Shown one piece after another: positions 45,960-57,683 of a DNA stretch of 64,000 bases. How positions within the stretch are numbered: the stretch's first letter is position 1; each line of letters starts with the position of its first letter. The notes below the pieces were generated by a model. It made no database searches. It worked only from the letters and a program-made list of their open reading frames with translations, and was not told the DNA's origin. The stretch is taken from NCBI GenBank assembly GCA_963921795.1, contig OY997651.1:52323018-52387017 (forward strand), written 5' to 3'. The stretch comes from Nannobrachium achirus. Its lineage: Eukaryota; Chordata; Actinopteri; Myctophiformes; Myctophidae. The translations under genes and the position numbers were made by a program.

Positions 45960-47095
45960 AAATGCAGACGGCCGTATGTAAATGAAGGGGAGGAGCTTAG
46001 TCGAAGTATGCAAATTGGGGGCGGGCATGGTTTGGAAATGCGTTTGGGTGTGGTTCGCATACATTATGCTCGCATACATTATGCTAATGAGGGTGTTAAG
46101 GTAGGTTTCCCAGCGCGTAAAAAATTCAGACGACCGTATGTAAATGAAGGGGAGGAGCTTAGTCGAAGTATGCAAATTGGGGGCGGGGCATGGTTTGGAA
46201 ATGTGTGTGGGTGTGGTTCGCATAAATTATGCTAATGAGGCTGTTAAGTGGCGTTTCCCAGCGCGTAAAAAATGCAGACGACCGTATGTAAATGAAGGGG
46301 AGGAGCTTAGTCGACGTATGCAAATTGGGGGCGGGGCATGGTTTGGAAATGCGTGTGGGCGTGGTTTGCATACATTATGCTCGCATACATTATGCTAATG
46401 AGGGCGTTAAGGTAGGTTTCCCAGCGCGTCAAAAATTCAGACGACCGTATGTAAATGAAGGGGAGGAGCTTAGTCGACATATGCAAATTGGGGGCGGGGC
46501 ATGGTTTGGAAATGCGTGTGGGCGTGGTTTGCATACATTATGCTCGCATACATTATGCTAATGAGGGTGTTAAGGTAGGTTTCCCAGCGCGTCAAAAATT
46601 CAGACGACCGTATGTAAATGAAGGGGAGGAGCTTAGTCGAAGTATGCAAATTGGGGGCGGGGCATGGTTTGGAAATGCGTTTGGGTGTGGTTCGCATACA
46701 TTATGCTAATGAGGCTGTTAAGTGGCGTTTCCCAGCGCGTAAAAAATGCAGACGACCGTATGTAAATGAAGGGGAGGAGCTTAGTCGACATATGCAAATT
46801 GGGGGCGGGGCATGGTTTGGAAATGCGTGTGGGCGTGGTTTGCATACATTATGCTCGCATACATTATGCTAATGAGGGTGTTAAGGTAGGTTCCCCAGCG
46901 CGTAAAAAATGCAGACGACCGTATGTAAATGAAGGGGAGGAGCTTAGTCGACATATGCAAATTGGGGGCGGGGCATGGTTTGGAAATGCGTGTGGGCGTG
47001 GTTTGCATAGATTATGCTCGCATACATTATGCTAATGAGGGCGTTAAGGTGGGTTTCCCAGGGCTTAAAAAATACAGACGACCGTAGTGAGCATT
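45960..47095. repeat. Satellite 2: 148/163-bp units, about seven
   Basis: CAGACG(A/G)CCGTATGTAAATG starts units at about 45965, 46127, 46275, 46438, 46601, 46749 and 46912, with a truncated match at 47075. Spacings of 162-163 or 148 depend on whether GCATACATTATGCTC occurs twice or once. Each unit carries ATGCAAATTGGGGGCGGGGC. Frames across it change every unit and are not genes. Confidence 0.95.
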
Positions 47096-47250
47096 CGTTC
47101 CACGAACGCATTCATTCAATGAATGAATGAATAAATAAATAAAGTGCAAACGAACGAGCGAACGAACGAACGCACGTGCACGCACGCACACTTTATTATT
47201 TATTCATTCATTCACGCACGCACGCACGCACGCACGCACACTTTATTTTT
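47096..47250. repeat. (AATG)/(AACG)/(CGCA) simple repeats
   Basis: ATTCATTCAATGAATGAATG, GAACGAACGAACG and CACGCACGCACG runs, partly self-complementary. Confidence 0.85.
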
Positions 47251-47668
47251 TAATTAATTCATGAATACAGCCTGCGATATGCGTGAAATCTTGCAAGCAC
47301 ATTCCCACTAGGTCAAGGAACAGATGCCTCCCTTCTCACATTGGCCTGTTATAGCGCCACCAGCGGGTCAACTTTTGCATAACACATTTTTGGAACAAAA
47401 TGCCTCAAATCATGCATGCAGCTAATTTCAGTAACGTCAAAGAGAGCACTGCCTGCGATCTTGACATTTTGTACTTTTATAGACATTGTTTTCTGGCTTG
47501 AAGCGAGCCCACAATTGTTTCGAAGGAACAATATTTTCTAGTTTTAAAATGTTATCCCACGATTTTGTAGCCCATTTTTCACCCAGTGCCAATTGCCTAA
47601 GCTGTAATCCTGGTCGCTTCCTTCCCTCTGCCAACCTAGGGAGGGCCCCGAACTGAGCTCATGCTTCC

Positions 47669-48077
47669 ATCAGTGTTATGCCAGTGCCGCACGTTGGCGC
47701 CCTCTTGAGTTTTCACCCTTTCCTGATGTTGAGTTTGACTGTGATTGACTGAACTCCACCCAGGCCCCTCAGCTGTATGTTATTCTCCCCTAATGACTGA
47801 GTTTTTATTGAACCCTGTTGGTGTGTTCCCTGTTGGTTCATTGTGTATGTTTAACATCATGTTGGCTGCCCTTGCCTCCTCCACACGCTCCTTGGGGTTT
47901 TGTGTGATTCCACTGACTGTTCCCTGCGTCTCGCTTTATATTGCCCTGTGCGGCGTACCTCTGTTTGACTTTTGAGTACGTTTTAAGTCAAGTTTGGTTT
48001 GTTCCTTTACACCTGTGTTCCGTCTCTGCATTCTGATTCCACCTTTACTATGGAGTGGCCGGTGGCCTAACAATCAG
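47669..48077. mobile_element. Solo LTR with 5-bp TSD (copy B)
   Basis: Body 47674-48072 (399 bp) with TGTTA/TAACA ends and ATCAG on both sides. Same insertion as copy A, so it predates the duplication. Confidence 0.85.
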
Positions 48078-48221
48078 TACATGAAGAGTGAGCAGGCCGC
48101 TTCTTTTCACCTGACGGGGGAGTTTCGGCGGTAGGACTTAGCGCGTGGTAGGAAGGCGTTATTCCAACCAGTTCCTTTCCCCTCCATCGAAAGGGATCCT
48201 CCTCAAGTATGTATATTTATA

Positions 48222-48567
48222 TTCGTTTTTTTATGCCACGATTTTGTAACCCATTTTTCACCCAGTGAAAATTGCCTAAGCTGTAATCCAATGCTCTCCC
48301 TCTGCCGACCTGGGGAGAGCCCCAAACTGAACTCATGCTTCTTCCTTCAGTGCAAGAGGAGTGAGCAGGTCTTATCACCTGACAGGTGGAGCTTCCCCGG
48401 TTGGACGTAGCACGTGGAAGGAACACATTATTCCAACCAGTTCCATTCCCCTCCATCAGGCGCAGACTGGCCAGGGGGAGGCATTATAGAGACCAGGATT
48501 ACTACATTTCTGTGAGGGTACCTACCCTAGGAGACACAGGGAGAACATGCAAACTCCACACAGAAAG
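48222..48567 (-). mobile_element. 5'-truncated SINE copy (B)
   Basis: Same element and same borders as 31905-32250. It abuts the lectin exon remnant. Confidence 0.6.
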
Positions 48568-48637
48568 GTTCGTGTCAGTGAAGGTCTCTGGTCCTCCAAC
48601 GCATGTACAGATCAAATGCCCTTCATCTGCTATGCTG
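48568..48637 (+). pseudogene. 3' end of an upstream lectin exon (copy B remnant)
   Basis: Identical in sense to 32251-32320 (NACTDQMPFICYA, GTGAGT donor). Truncated at the same point, so the loss is older than the duplication. Confidence 0.75.
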
Positions 48638-48783
48638 GTGAGTGACTGGCATTGTATTCTTCTTAAGATAAAAGCCATGATTCTATAATCACAATTCATT
48701 TGTGGAGAAACTCGGATGTACACTGTACCTGAGTTTTGACCGTATCGGGGCATTACTACTACTAGAGATGTTTTTTTCCATCC

Positions 48784-48967
48784 TTAAGGCCCATTCCCAC
48801 TGGGCCAGATAAACAGATAAAAAAAATCTCTTTCTCCATTCAAGTGGATGGTAAGATACAGATAAATATCTGACAGATATATATTTGTAATCTTTATCTT
48901 ACCATCCACTTGAATGGAGAAACTCTTTTTTAATCTGTTTATCTGGCCCAGTGGGAATGGGCCTTTA
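48784..48967. mobile_element. 178-bp foldback MITE, TTA target (copy B)
   Basis: Body 48787-48964, same as 34575-34752, here with an undisturbed left TTA. Confidence 0.85.
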
Positions 48968-49795
48968 TACCGATAACTTGCATATTGGTCGATACTGAGT
49001 ACTTATCTGATGACATTGTGCACTAAAAATGTGGTTCCATTTGTACCGTCTCAGTTACGGGTGAGCTCTGGGAGCTTGTAGATCGGCTATTTTCAAATGG
49101 ACAACATTGATATATGGATATGGCTGAAGTGCTTTATGCATGTTTCATAATAATAATCAAAAAGTAATGAGTGATACCCGCATTTTAGGCAAGTATCGTC
49201 AGCTTTTACGATACGATTCCCTCAATGATCATACATGAAGCTAGATAGCATTTGTTTTAGGTTTTAGAAGTTTTTTACTGATTAGGCGCATGGTCTACCT
49301 GTGTTAATGTTTTTCTAGATTGATATTCCTATGCATTTCTTATATTGTTGTTAATGTACTGACATATTATCTTGCTTATTATAGTGATGTGTATTACCTG
49401 CTTATTGTAAATCGCTTTGGATTCAAAGGGTGCGTTCGGATATGCGCACCGGGTGTTTGCTCAGTGTAGTGAGTGCCTAAACCCAATCCTAACCTCAGTA
49501 AAACTATGCCTAAACCCAACCCTAATCCTAACCCTAACCTCAGTAAAACTATGCCTAAACCCAACCCTAACCCTAACCTCAGTAAAACTATGCCTAAAAC
49601 TAACCCTTATCCCTAACCAGAACCGGTGCGCATTTCCGAACGCACCCTTTGATACACTCGGACTGTAACACCAGCAGAAAACACTCTCCCATCGGAACAA
49701 CTCCTAAAAACTACTGACAACTATGGATGTTCACAAAGTATGATTGTTTCACATTTCACACACATACAGTAGGCCTATGTTATTTTATTTGACAG

Positions 49796-50140
49796 GCATG
49801 GTGGAAGGCAAAGCTCGTTACTTACTGATCAGTTCCTCCAAGACGTGGCAGAATGCTCAGCTCTACTGCAGGGACAGATACACAGACCTGGCCAGTGTGA
49901 GGAACCAGGAAGAGAACCAGCAGATCCAGAATCTCACCGACGGATCTGCCGTCTGGATCGGCCTGTTCAGAGACCCCTGGAGATGGTCTGATGGGAGCAA
50001 CTCCTCCTTCAGACACTGGTGGCCGGGGTGGCCAAAGCCAGGCACGGACTGCACAGTGATAGACGGGTACCCTGGTCCGAACCGCGACAGGTTCTTCAGC
50101 TACGACTGTACAGAAAAATATTACTTCATCTGTTACAGTG
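49796..50140 (+). CDS. C-type lectin domain exon, copy B, intact
   Basis: The 345-nt exon between acceptor TTTGACAG and donor GTGAGT encodes a full C-type lectin-like domain. Landmarks: KARYLLISSSKTWQNAQLYC, DLASVRNQEENQQIQNL, VWIGLFRDPWRWSDGSN, and the ending RFFSYDCTEKYYFICYSG with both closing cysteines. Such domains bind sugars or other ligands, often in secreted or membrane immune proteins. The usual calcium-site EPN/QPD and WND motifs are not evident (WPKPGTDC and FFSYDC in their places), so calcium-dependent sugar binding is doubtful. No signal peptide or start exon is visible upstream; the preceding lectin exon is truncated, so the gene may not be expressed as a full protein. Confidence 0.85.
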
Positions 50141-50248
50141 GTGAGTTGCCGTTCACAGTTCATTAGAGTTGAAACTCCATAAACCAGAAATTATGAATTT
50201 ATAATATTCATATTTCAACAGAAAGGATTCAGTTTTTGCTTTCCACAG

Positions 50249-50361
50249 AATCCCCCCTCGTCCCCAGAGAGACGAAGCAGGTGTTGAAACTGAAGCTGAC
50301 CCCAGACGACCCCACTGTGGACCTGAATGATCCTGCTGTGATGGAGGCTATCTTGAAGCAG
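50249..50361 (+). CDS. Lectin gene linker exon (copy B)
   Basis: Acceptor CTTTCCACAG, 113 nt, donor GTTGGT. Encodes ESPLVPRETKQVLKLKL, then TPDDPTVDLNDPAVMEAILKQ, in phase with the lectin exon. A charged linker typical of this fish lectin group. Confidence 0.8.
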
Positions 50362-50679
50362 GTTGGTGTCACTATATTTCCACCTTCACTCCAGAGGGCC
50401 TCATTGCATATTGCTATGTCCTACTTTGTCATTCTAGTAAGAATGACAAAGTCATCGCGCTGCGATGTGTTTTGAGCTTGTAGATCGGCTATTTTTGCTT
50501 CTTTTGAATTGGAATCCTGAATTATGTTTTATTTTTTCATTGGAATCCTGAAATGTAACATGTTGATTTAATTTCAAACGCATTTAGTTATATACTTAAG
50601 TTAACTTTATGAACGTAAATACAAATACATTGGACATAAAAAAATACATTTTAATACTGCTATACTAGTCATTAAGGTA

Positions 50680-51093
50680 CTAATATAGGACAGATTTTTT
50701 TTTTTTTTTATGTTTTTTATCCCACGGTTTTGCAACCCATTTTTTTTCACCCGGTGACTACCTAACCTGTAGTCCTGGTTTCCGCTCTCCCCCTGCCGCG
50801 CCAGGGGACATTGGGGAGCACCCGGCTGGCTAGGGGGAGGTAGTATAGAAACCAGGACTACTGCATGTTTTTGTGTGAGGGTCTATGCCCAAGGAGACAC
50901 GGGGAGAACATGCAAACTCACCACAGAAAGGCCCTATCGCCAACCCCACCTAGGGTGTGGGCGCTGATGACGCGGGTGGAGGAACACGCCCCCAGCGCCC
51001 ACAGCTTCCCCCGGTGGGAATCGAACCCAGGACCTTCGAGCTGTGAGGCGAAGTGCTAACCACTGCACCACCGTGCCCCCTAATATAGGACAG
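50680..51093 (-). mobile_element. tRNA-headed SINE with 14-bp TSD (copy B)
   Basis: Body 50694-51079, flanked by CTAATATAGGACAG. Same insertion as copy A with a shorter poly-A tail. Confidence 0.88.
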
Positions 51094-51315
51094 AATTAAA
51101 GCAGAAATCAATAATATATTAGTATTCCGGTATCAACCTGCGGGCCGCATTAAGTGAAGGTGGGGGCCGCCAGTTGCCCATGTATGCACTAGGCTGTAGG
51201 TTCAAGTCCAACATCACAGCTGGACCAGAGGGACTAATGTCTGTTGAGGAGAATAACAAGGCACCAGAGCGGTGTCTGTTGAAGAGAATAAAAACAAGGC
51301 TATTTCTTCTCTCAG

Positions 51316-51433
51316 ATGAAAGAGAAACTGAAGCAGAGCGGGGTGAGTGGAGACGTCAAGCTGACATGGAAGAAGCAGCCTGGTGGAAAAGTCTTCCAGG
51401 AGGAGAAAGAGAAGAGGAGAAAGACAGAGTTCT

Positions 51434-51435
<2 letters not shown>
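51316..51435 (+). CDS. Lectin gene terminal exon (copy B)
   Basis: Acceptor TCTTCTCTCAG, 40 codons with stop: MKEKLKQSGVSGDVKLTWKK, QPGGKVFQEEKEKRRKTEF. A short basic C-terminus without a transmembrane segment, consistent with a soluble protein. Followed by ACAG and CA repeats and, about 170 bp on, AATAAAATAAA. Confidence 0.8.
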
Positions 51436-51465
<30 letters not shown>

Positions 51466-51606
51466 CACACACACACACACATGTCAAACATTATTGTACA
51501 TTCAGTTTTCATCCTGTGTTACAATTGTATATACATATATGTTTTTTTTTATCGCAAGAAAAACAAATCATATCCGTATTTTGCTGAATTAAGAATTTAT
51601 TGCAGA

Positions 51607-51617
51607 AATAAAATAAA
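51607..51617 (+). terminator. Polyadenylation signal, lectin copy B
   Basis: AATAAAATAAA downstream of the lectin stop codon. Confidence 0.6.
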
Positions 51618-52298
51618 CTAAAATCTTATAAAAACTAAATTAAGATACAGAAATTGTTCTGGTCCTCAATACAAAGATCAAGATACTCTTGAGGCGTAGG
51701 GCTGGGGCGGTATGGATCGTTATCGCAGTAATAAATGACTGTTTACCGAAGGTATGGGAGTATCTCCCCAAAAAGTTGTTTTGAATGAAAAGATATTTTA
51801 AAAATAATAATATTAATCGCGTTTATGAACTCAACACCGCGGTATACATTACACATCCACGGTATTGCGGTTATTGCACCCAGCCCCATCGAGGACAAAA
51901 TTTCTGGGCAAGACAAAGAAAAACAGGTTACTGTACATACAACATTGTTTTTGGTATCAAAACCATGATAATCCACAAGGGGGAGCCAAAGCCTTTATTT
52001 AAGTCTTGAATGTACCCCATGGACTGGCTGTTAAAAACACAGCCTGGGGAGACCCAGTTTTCAGCCAAGCATCAACATTGGGCAAAGGCAGGGGCCTTCA
52101 ACGTTTTCAGGCCAAGGACCCCTTAGTTGAGAGAGAGATGAAGCAGGGACCCCCACAACCTTTTCATAGATTCCATATAGTTTAATCGTTTGACAGCACA
52201 ATTGTCAAGTGTATTTTGGATTCATGTCAATTCGTGTTTTCAGATATTTAACCACTTAGACCGCCAATACATAATAAACTAGACATTTCACTTAGTAC

Positions 52299-52843
52299 TT
52301 AAGCCCCTTTTCGACTGCAGCTTCATACCACACCACACCACACCACACCACACCGCACCACATACAAATATCTTCATTTTCCATTACACAAAAGTACCCC
52401 TACTGGTAACTGGTAAGAAACAAATTGACCCTTTTAACTGTGATTATGATACAATATACATTTGTATTACAACTATTCTAAATTATACTATAATACACTA
52501 TAATGGATTAGAACTGTGATTATAATACACTATAAGGTATTAATGTATTACTATGATAATTATAATACACTATAATATATGATAAAAGTGGTTATAAGTA
52601 ACACAATAGAATATATTATCATGTATTACAACAATATCCTGGTGGTCTAAATGAAAAGTCAGTGAGTGATCAGTCATTATTAAGTGTTTGGCCCTGTTAG
52701 GCCTAGCTCAGACCTACTCTAGATTGGATACTTTTTAGTACTACGTTTAGTACCACTTTCACACCACTCTACCCAGGTCTTTGTAGTGGAAAACCTGTCA
52801 CAAGTGGGCGGTGTGGTGTTGGGCCAGCGGAAAAGGGGCTTTA
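52299..52843. mobile_element. AGCCCCTTTTC MITE with TTA target (copy B)
   Basis: Body 52302-52840, 20 bp longer than in copy A through CACACCACAC repeat and other small indels. Confidence 0.8.
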
Positions 52844-52873
52844 GTGTGCTTTATTCCCCTCTACACCAAACCC

Positions 52874-52931
52874 AAAATAGCCGATCTACAAGCTCACAAC
52901 GCCTCGCGCTGAGCTTGTAGATCTGCTATTA
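52874..52931. repeat. TAGCCGAT palindrome, GCCTCGCGC centre (copy B)
   Basis: Arms as in copy A, but with CACAACGCCTCGCGCT retained in the centre. Confidence 0.85.
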
Positions 52932-53709
52932 TTGGCTAAAGTTCTCAGAATATGGACACTAGGGTTCAAGTGGTTAATATAAAAAAAGGAGAAAAAAAAA
53001 GTTTAAATCACACAAAGATTTGGAGGCCCCCCTGTAGTAACTCTGAGGACCCCCTAGGGGTCCCGGACCCCTTGCTGAAGACCCCTGGGCTAAGGGTTAG
53101 GGGCAAAATATTTCAAAGATTCTTAAAACCGAAGCTCGGTCAACGACGAACAAGGCCATCGCGTTACATAATTCACTGAAAGCTAAAAACACAGAAAATA
53201 TTCTTCAGAGAAAATGAGAAAATACGATTTTGACTTAACAAAATACATCTAAAAATATTTTGTGGAAAATATATTTACAAGGTAAAAAACATAGTTAATA
53301 GTATTATTTTAGATTTTTTTTTTTTTTTTTAAATACTTCCAAACATAACAGAAGCATATTTAAATAATCTCTTCAGTATAGGAATCTAACATGAACATTC
53401 AATTTTCATAACTGTCATGATCATAACCTCCCTGTGTTGGTAGTCGATCGATCAACCTAGCTTCAGGTTGTGATTCCCACGCAATCATAATTTCTTTTAA
53501 ATGTTGTGTTACATTGCGAGTAACAGATCTAGCCATTTACTTTCTGCTGGGAGGAATTCAAAGCAAAATGTCAGACAGCCACTGCCAGAGGGCACAATAC
53601 AAAATATACACAATTCCTCTGGTGTAAAACAAAGTAAATTCGTTTCCACTAGGTTTTTACAAGCCATGGCTTTGATTTCCACATCATCTTTGGTTGCCAT
53701 TGGTTAGAC

Positions 53710-53883
53710 CAGTGGTTCTCAAAGTGGATTCCAGGGACTCTATGGGTTCCTTTAGGGAGGTCTAAATTGACCCATATACAAGTCTGTAACTCTGACTGTG
53801 TACAAATGGTAGCGTCCATTTGGTACAGTCAGAGTTAAGGGGAGACCTTGAAATGTAAAAGTTTGAGAAACACTGGGCTAGTC
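53710..53883. mobile_element. Small hAT MITE, CAGTGGTTCTCAAA ends (copy B)
   Basis: Body 53710-53875, right-hand end TTTGAGAAACACTG. Flanks GGTTAGAC and GGCTAGTC are an imperfect 8-bp match. Confidence 0.65.
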
Positions 53884-54299
53884 CCGTGCCCCCCAACATT
53901 ACTGCCGCCCCCCCCCTTTTACTGAACTCTTTGGTTCCCATGGCGACGCGTCTATGCAGCGGACACTACATGGAAAGGTAGCTTCTGCTGGAGTAAGGAT
54001 GCCTGCGACGGCAGGCAGGTTTATCTATCGAGCACTGATCCATGTCCGGTTGCTGTAGCCGTCTGCCGTAGCCGTCGGGAGCTTAAAGTCCCTATTACAG
54101 GGTTCCCCAATTAGTTTTCCCCAAGGGCCGAATTATGTCTAGGGTACCAAGCTGAGGGCCACAACATTGCAGGGGGCGACGGCGGCGTTCCTGCTACTCC
54201 AGCGACAGTTCAGATATCGTCGTTGTCGGGTGAAAATCTTGTATGTCCAAAACCGTTCGTTTTGAATTTATAATTTTTTTAATTATTTAAACTAGTGAA

Positions 54300-54357
54300 A
54301 AACTGCCAATCTACAAGCACACAACGCGCGTTGTGTGCTTGTAGATATGCTGTTTTC
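54300..54357. repeat. CACACA palindrome variant, short centre (copy B)
   Basis: ATCTACAAGCACACAACGCG pairs with CGCGTTGTGTGCTTGTAGAT with essentially no loop; copy A has about 12 extra bases here. Confidence 0.88.
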
Positions 54358-54552
54358 ACTACTTTTGTGCGACGGCCTTGTATGATTTGCGAAAGAACGT
54401 ACAAATTTGGAGATACGAGATTTCCACCCGACGACGACGACGATATACTAGTGTTGTTGCTGCTCTTATACCACCATTATTACTGGGGTCGGTGTGGGCC
54501 AGACAGTAGCCCCCCGTGGGCCGCCTATTGGGGAACCCTGCAGCCCTATTAT

Positions 54553-55021
54553 CTACTCCTCCTGTTGCTCCAAGATGAGGTGGGACAGCGAGTTGATGTC
54601 CGTCTCCCACGGGTGACTCTGCAGCACCAGGGTGACCATACTGTCCTGGCCAGGGAACACCTGACAGAGGCTCTCCCTGAGCCTGGCCGTCTGCTCTGGG
54701 CTCCTGTCGGCGCCGCCCGGCCCCTGAAGGCCTGAACCCCCGGACCCTTGCTGCTGCTGCTGCTGCCTGGGAGGCTGATGAAGGCCTCCCCCCCTCTGCC
54801 TGGAAGGCCTCCCCCCGCGGCTGCCCGGTCGCCCTCCTCCCCTGCTGCCGCCGCCGCCGCCGCTGACCTCTGCCGCCGCGCCCTCGCTACCACCGCCGCC
54901 GCCCCCTTGCGTTCGGTCGCGGAAGTGCAGGACCTCGGTCTGCGAGCGCGGCGTCCTGGCGCTGGAGAACGGGAAGGGGGAGGCGGTGCCGGCGAACGAG
55001 TGGCTGCCGGGATCGGGCGGT
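54553..55021 (-). CDS. NYN ribonuclease (N4BP1/KHNYN-like), last exon
   Basis: 469 nt after acceptor ATTCTCCCTCTCAG. It joins in phase to the 56857-56958 exon (AG + A = Arg). The exon encodes RPPDPGSHSFAG, a low-complexity Gly/Arg/Ser and poly-Gln linker, then ARLRESLCQVFPGQDSMVTL and VLQSHPWETDINSLSHLILE ending QQEE. This C-terminal segment has the look of the CUE-like (CUBAN/CoCUN) domain at the end of KHNYN and N4BP1. That domain binds NEDD8 or ubiquitin in the mammalian proteins. An open frame extends further upstream but that part is intron. Confidence 0.85.
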
Positions 55022-55401
55022 CTGAGAGGGAGAATGAGATGGAATTTGGTTTTTAAAAGTCGTTTTTTTTGGTATTGTGTTTCATGTGTGTGAAAATTGC
55101 TCACAAAAACAAGACAAAAAACAAATAGGGGAAATGGAGAGCATGAGAAACTAGAAGATGCTATTGGAAATTGCAAGTGTGGTTGCCATTGACTCTAATG
55201 GGGAGCCAATCAGATAGGGGGAAAAGGATGTCATGTCATGGATGTGTGATTGGGTTAAGGGTTACGGGTCTTACAGGGTTACCGATAGATCTGCCATTTC
55301 CCAAAAAATATATATATGAACATTTTCATGGAAACGATTATGACGATTATGAAAAATAATATAATCGCGATTAGACGATTATGTAATAATTGTGACAGTC
55401 C

Positions 55402-56814
55402 CAGTGATGTTAATAGGTTTTTAATGTAATGAGTCCCCGGGACCCACGAAGGGTCTTTCGGATGAGTCCCAGGGATATTTTATGGGTCCCACAAAAATTC
55501 AACGCGTCATGTCATTTTTGACAAAGTGCAGCATTTAACTTGAATTGGTTATTATATGGTTATGTTCATGTTACGTAGAAATGTGTCTGAAAGAAATGAA
55601 CCACAATTCCAAATCTTACAATTTTAATACTTCCAAATAGTCATGTGACGGTTTGATTTTTTTATACCGAACCGGTAATATCGGATGTTGACCACTTGGG
55701 GGCGCAGATAGAAGCTTTTACCGAGTCTTCATAATGAACAGCCACCTGTTATTTTATATACATCGATAATATATGGATCTTCTCTTCTCAGTGAGATGAT
55801 GTCTCCTGTTTGTACTGTTACTGCTTCTATGGAATGGGGGAAATGCTCTCTGGCGTGTTGTGTTTGCTTTGCTGTACAGAGAACCAGTGGACTGGGTCAA
55901 AAACAGTGGATTGGGTGGGTTGCTTGTAGATCGGCTACTTTTGTTTTGAACGGTTGATCCTAGAGGGACGTGCCGCCCCTCTATGGATGCGGGAGGGCAA
56001 GGCACAGGCGGCCGCGGTGGTCCGCTGCCCCGGCGGACCACCAAATGGACGGCGCTGCCACGAAAACGCTATAATCAATCAAACAGTTAGGCTACATACA
56101 TACTGTCTCAGATAGCATACATGCTAGGCTAGCTTGCTTCCTCCGTGTTGTAGTTGAGCCAATAAAGGTTATTTGACCATGTTCACCACGACGTTAATAA
56201 TCGCTATTGTTGTAAAGACGCAATGAAGACCTGTGTGGCTTCTAACACGTTGTCCAATGTCCACCACCACATCTATAAACAATAGCGCGTGTACTGTATA
56301 TCCTTTCGTTGCCGAAAGGAGGCGGGTCGCTGTCTGAGCAGTGAGCTGCAGTGTAGAGACGTGACGTCACGTTTCTGCGCCGCGCTACACGTTCTGTGGG
56401 GGACCCCTTTTTGGTGTGTCACCTAACACGCTGTGCCACTATGGTCAGAGAGCGGCCCGGTGCTACGCTAAAACTCAGGCACCCATTGAATTCTGTGACC
56501 ATCGAGTGGCGCACAAAATGGCGTCGTGGATTCAAAACACAGACTGTTGTTAGTTTTATCGTCTGTTTTAAGACTTTCTACGCGGATTTCATTTGTGTTA
56601 ACGTAGGGTAAAGTAGCATGCCTTCACCCATGAACAATGGTGGCGTCTGTGGACTTTTTAAAATATTTATTTTTTTCGCGACGTGGTAAATTATTTTAAC
56701 GTGGACTCCAATGGAGGCAATGCGTCCGTGGGACCCCAGAACAATGACGTGAATGCGTCTCTAGGCAACGTGAATGCGTCAGAGACGCGTGACGCGCACG
56801 TAATGACGTCACTG
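55402..56814. mobile_element. 1.4-kb insertion private to copy B
   Basis: Copy A reads GTGACAGCCCTATGTG straight through. Copy B has CAGTGATG at the left and CGTCACTG at the right of a 1413-bp block, flanked by CAGTCC and CAGCCC. The interior is CpG-rich on the right (GACGTGACGTCACG) and has no clear transposase. Probably a non-autonomous DNA element, but a deletion in A cannot be excluded. Confidence 0.55.
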
Positions 56815-56822
56815 CAGCCCTA

Positions 56823-56972
<150 letters not shown>

Positions 56973-57118
56973 TCATCAGAAGAAGAAGAAAAGCCCTTTA
57001 TTTCCATTTGATTTTTTCCATTCTAAATTCTTAGTAGCCAATTATTTGTAAAGCTTTTTTTTAATATCCTGATTTAGTTCCTTTAACACTTTAACTATTA
57101 TGTTATGCTTTAACTATT

Positions 57119-57191
57119 AAAAAATAGCAGATAAACAAGCTCACAGCGCGGCACCGAGTGCCACGCTGTGAGCTTGTAGACCTGCTATCTT
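57119..57191. repeat. Palindrome at right edge of duplication copy B
   Basis: AAAAATAGCAGATAAACAAG arm, GCGCGGCACCGAGTGCC centre. Homology with copy A stops just beyond it. Confidence 0.85.
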
Positions 57192-57221
57192 TGAAAAATC
57201 GTGAACTTTTTAAAAGCGAAC

Positions 57222-57300
57222 ATATTTTGAGATGGGGGTCCGCGGCCAAATACATGTAATTTTGGAGGTCCTTGACATGAACATGTTTGAGAACCGCTGA
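57222..57300 (-). mobile_element. Fragment of composite MITE core
   Basis: GAGATGGGGGTCCGCGGCCA and the inverted CAGCGGTTCTCAAACATG end. Confidence 0.55.
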
Positions 57301-57575
57301 TTTAGAAGACATTTATAGAAACGGATCAAAATATTCAAAGACTTGCACAAATGTTTATGATTTTTCTAAAATACTACTTCTTAATCGGATAATAAAGGTA
57401 TCTATCTATCTGTCTATCTATGCTTTTCTGTCTTATAGTACACAGTAGAGAGAGAGAGACAAGGGAGTGACATGCTGCAAAGGTCGTCGGGCTCGCTCGA
57501 CTCGCTCTTAGAGCATTAGAGCCTGACAGTGGATTAATATAAGCTTATAACTGCCATTTAATGAAGTCTCTCTAC

Positions 57576-57683
57576 CTCTTCTTGATGATGTCCCTCCATA
57601 CGGGGGACTCGTCCAGGAGGTCTCTGAGGTTGTCGTTTGTTACAATCACTCCGTCCGTCTTCTGAGCCAACTGTAGCATGAAC
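57576..57683 (-). CDS. NYN ribonuclease (N4BP1/KHNYN-like), exon b
   Basis: 108 nt, acceptor CTCTCCCGGCAG, donor GTAGAG. Encodes FMLQLAQKTDGVIVTNDNLR and DLLDESPVWRDIIKK. The D-G-V-I-V-T-N-D-N core carries acidic residues of the NYN/PIN active site. Family members cleave RNA; KHNYN is known as a ZAP cofactor and N4BP1 as an mRNA-degrading regulator of inflammatory signalling. Only mid-to-C-terminal exons are visible here; KH-like and N-terminal catalytic exons should lie beyond the right edge or were not recognised. Confidence 0.9.

Larger units (their letters stand above)
52086..53095. mobile_element. hAT-type element, GGGTCTTCA family (copy B)
   Basis: Counterpart of 37924-38879, with a nested TTA-flanked MITE (52302-52840) and a palindrome (52874-52931). 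Confidence 0.75.

Noticed and set aside
45894-47035. Overlapping frames of 70-109 codons on both strands in the satellite
   Set aside because: The 148/163-bp periods are not multiples of three, and frames repeat the same DNA in different phases.
54553-55176. A single 207-codon gene on the minus strand
   Set aside because: The part beyond 55021 lies upstream of a strong CTCCCTCTCAG acceptor and is disrupted by T-run length in copy A; it is intron.
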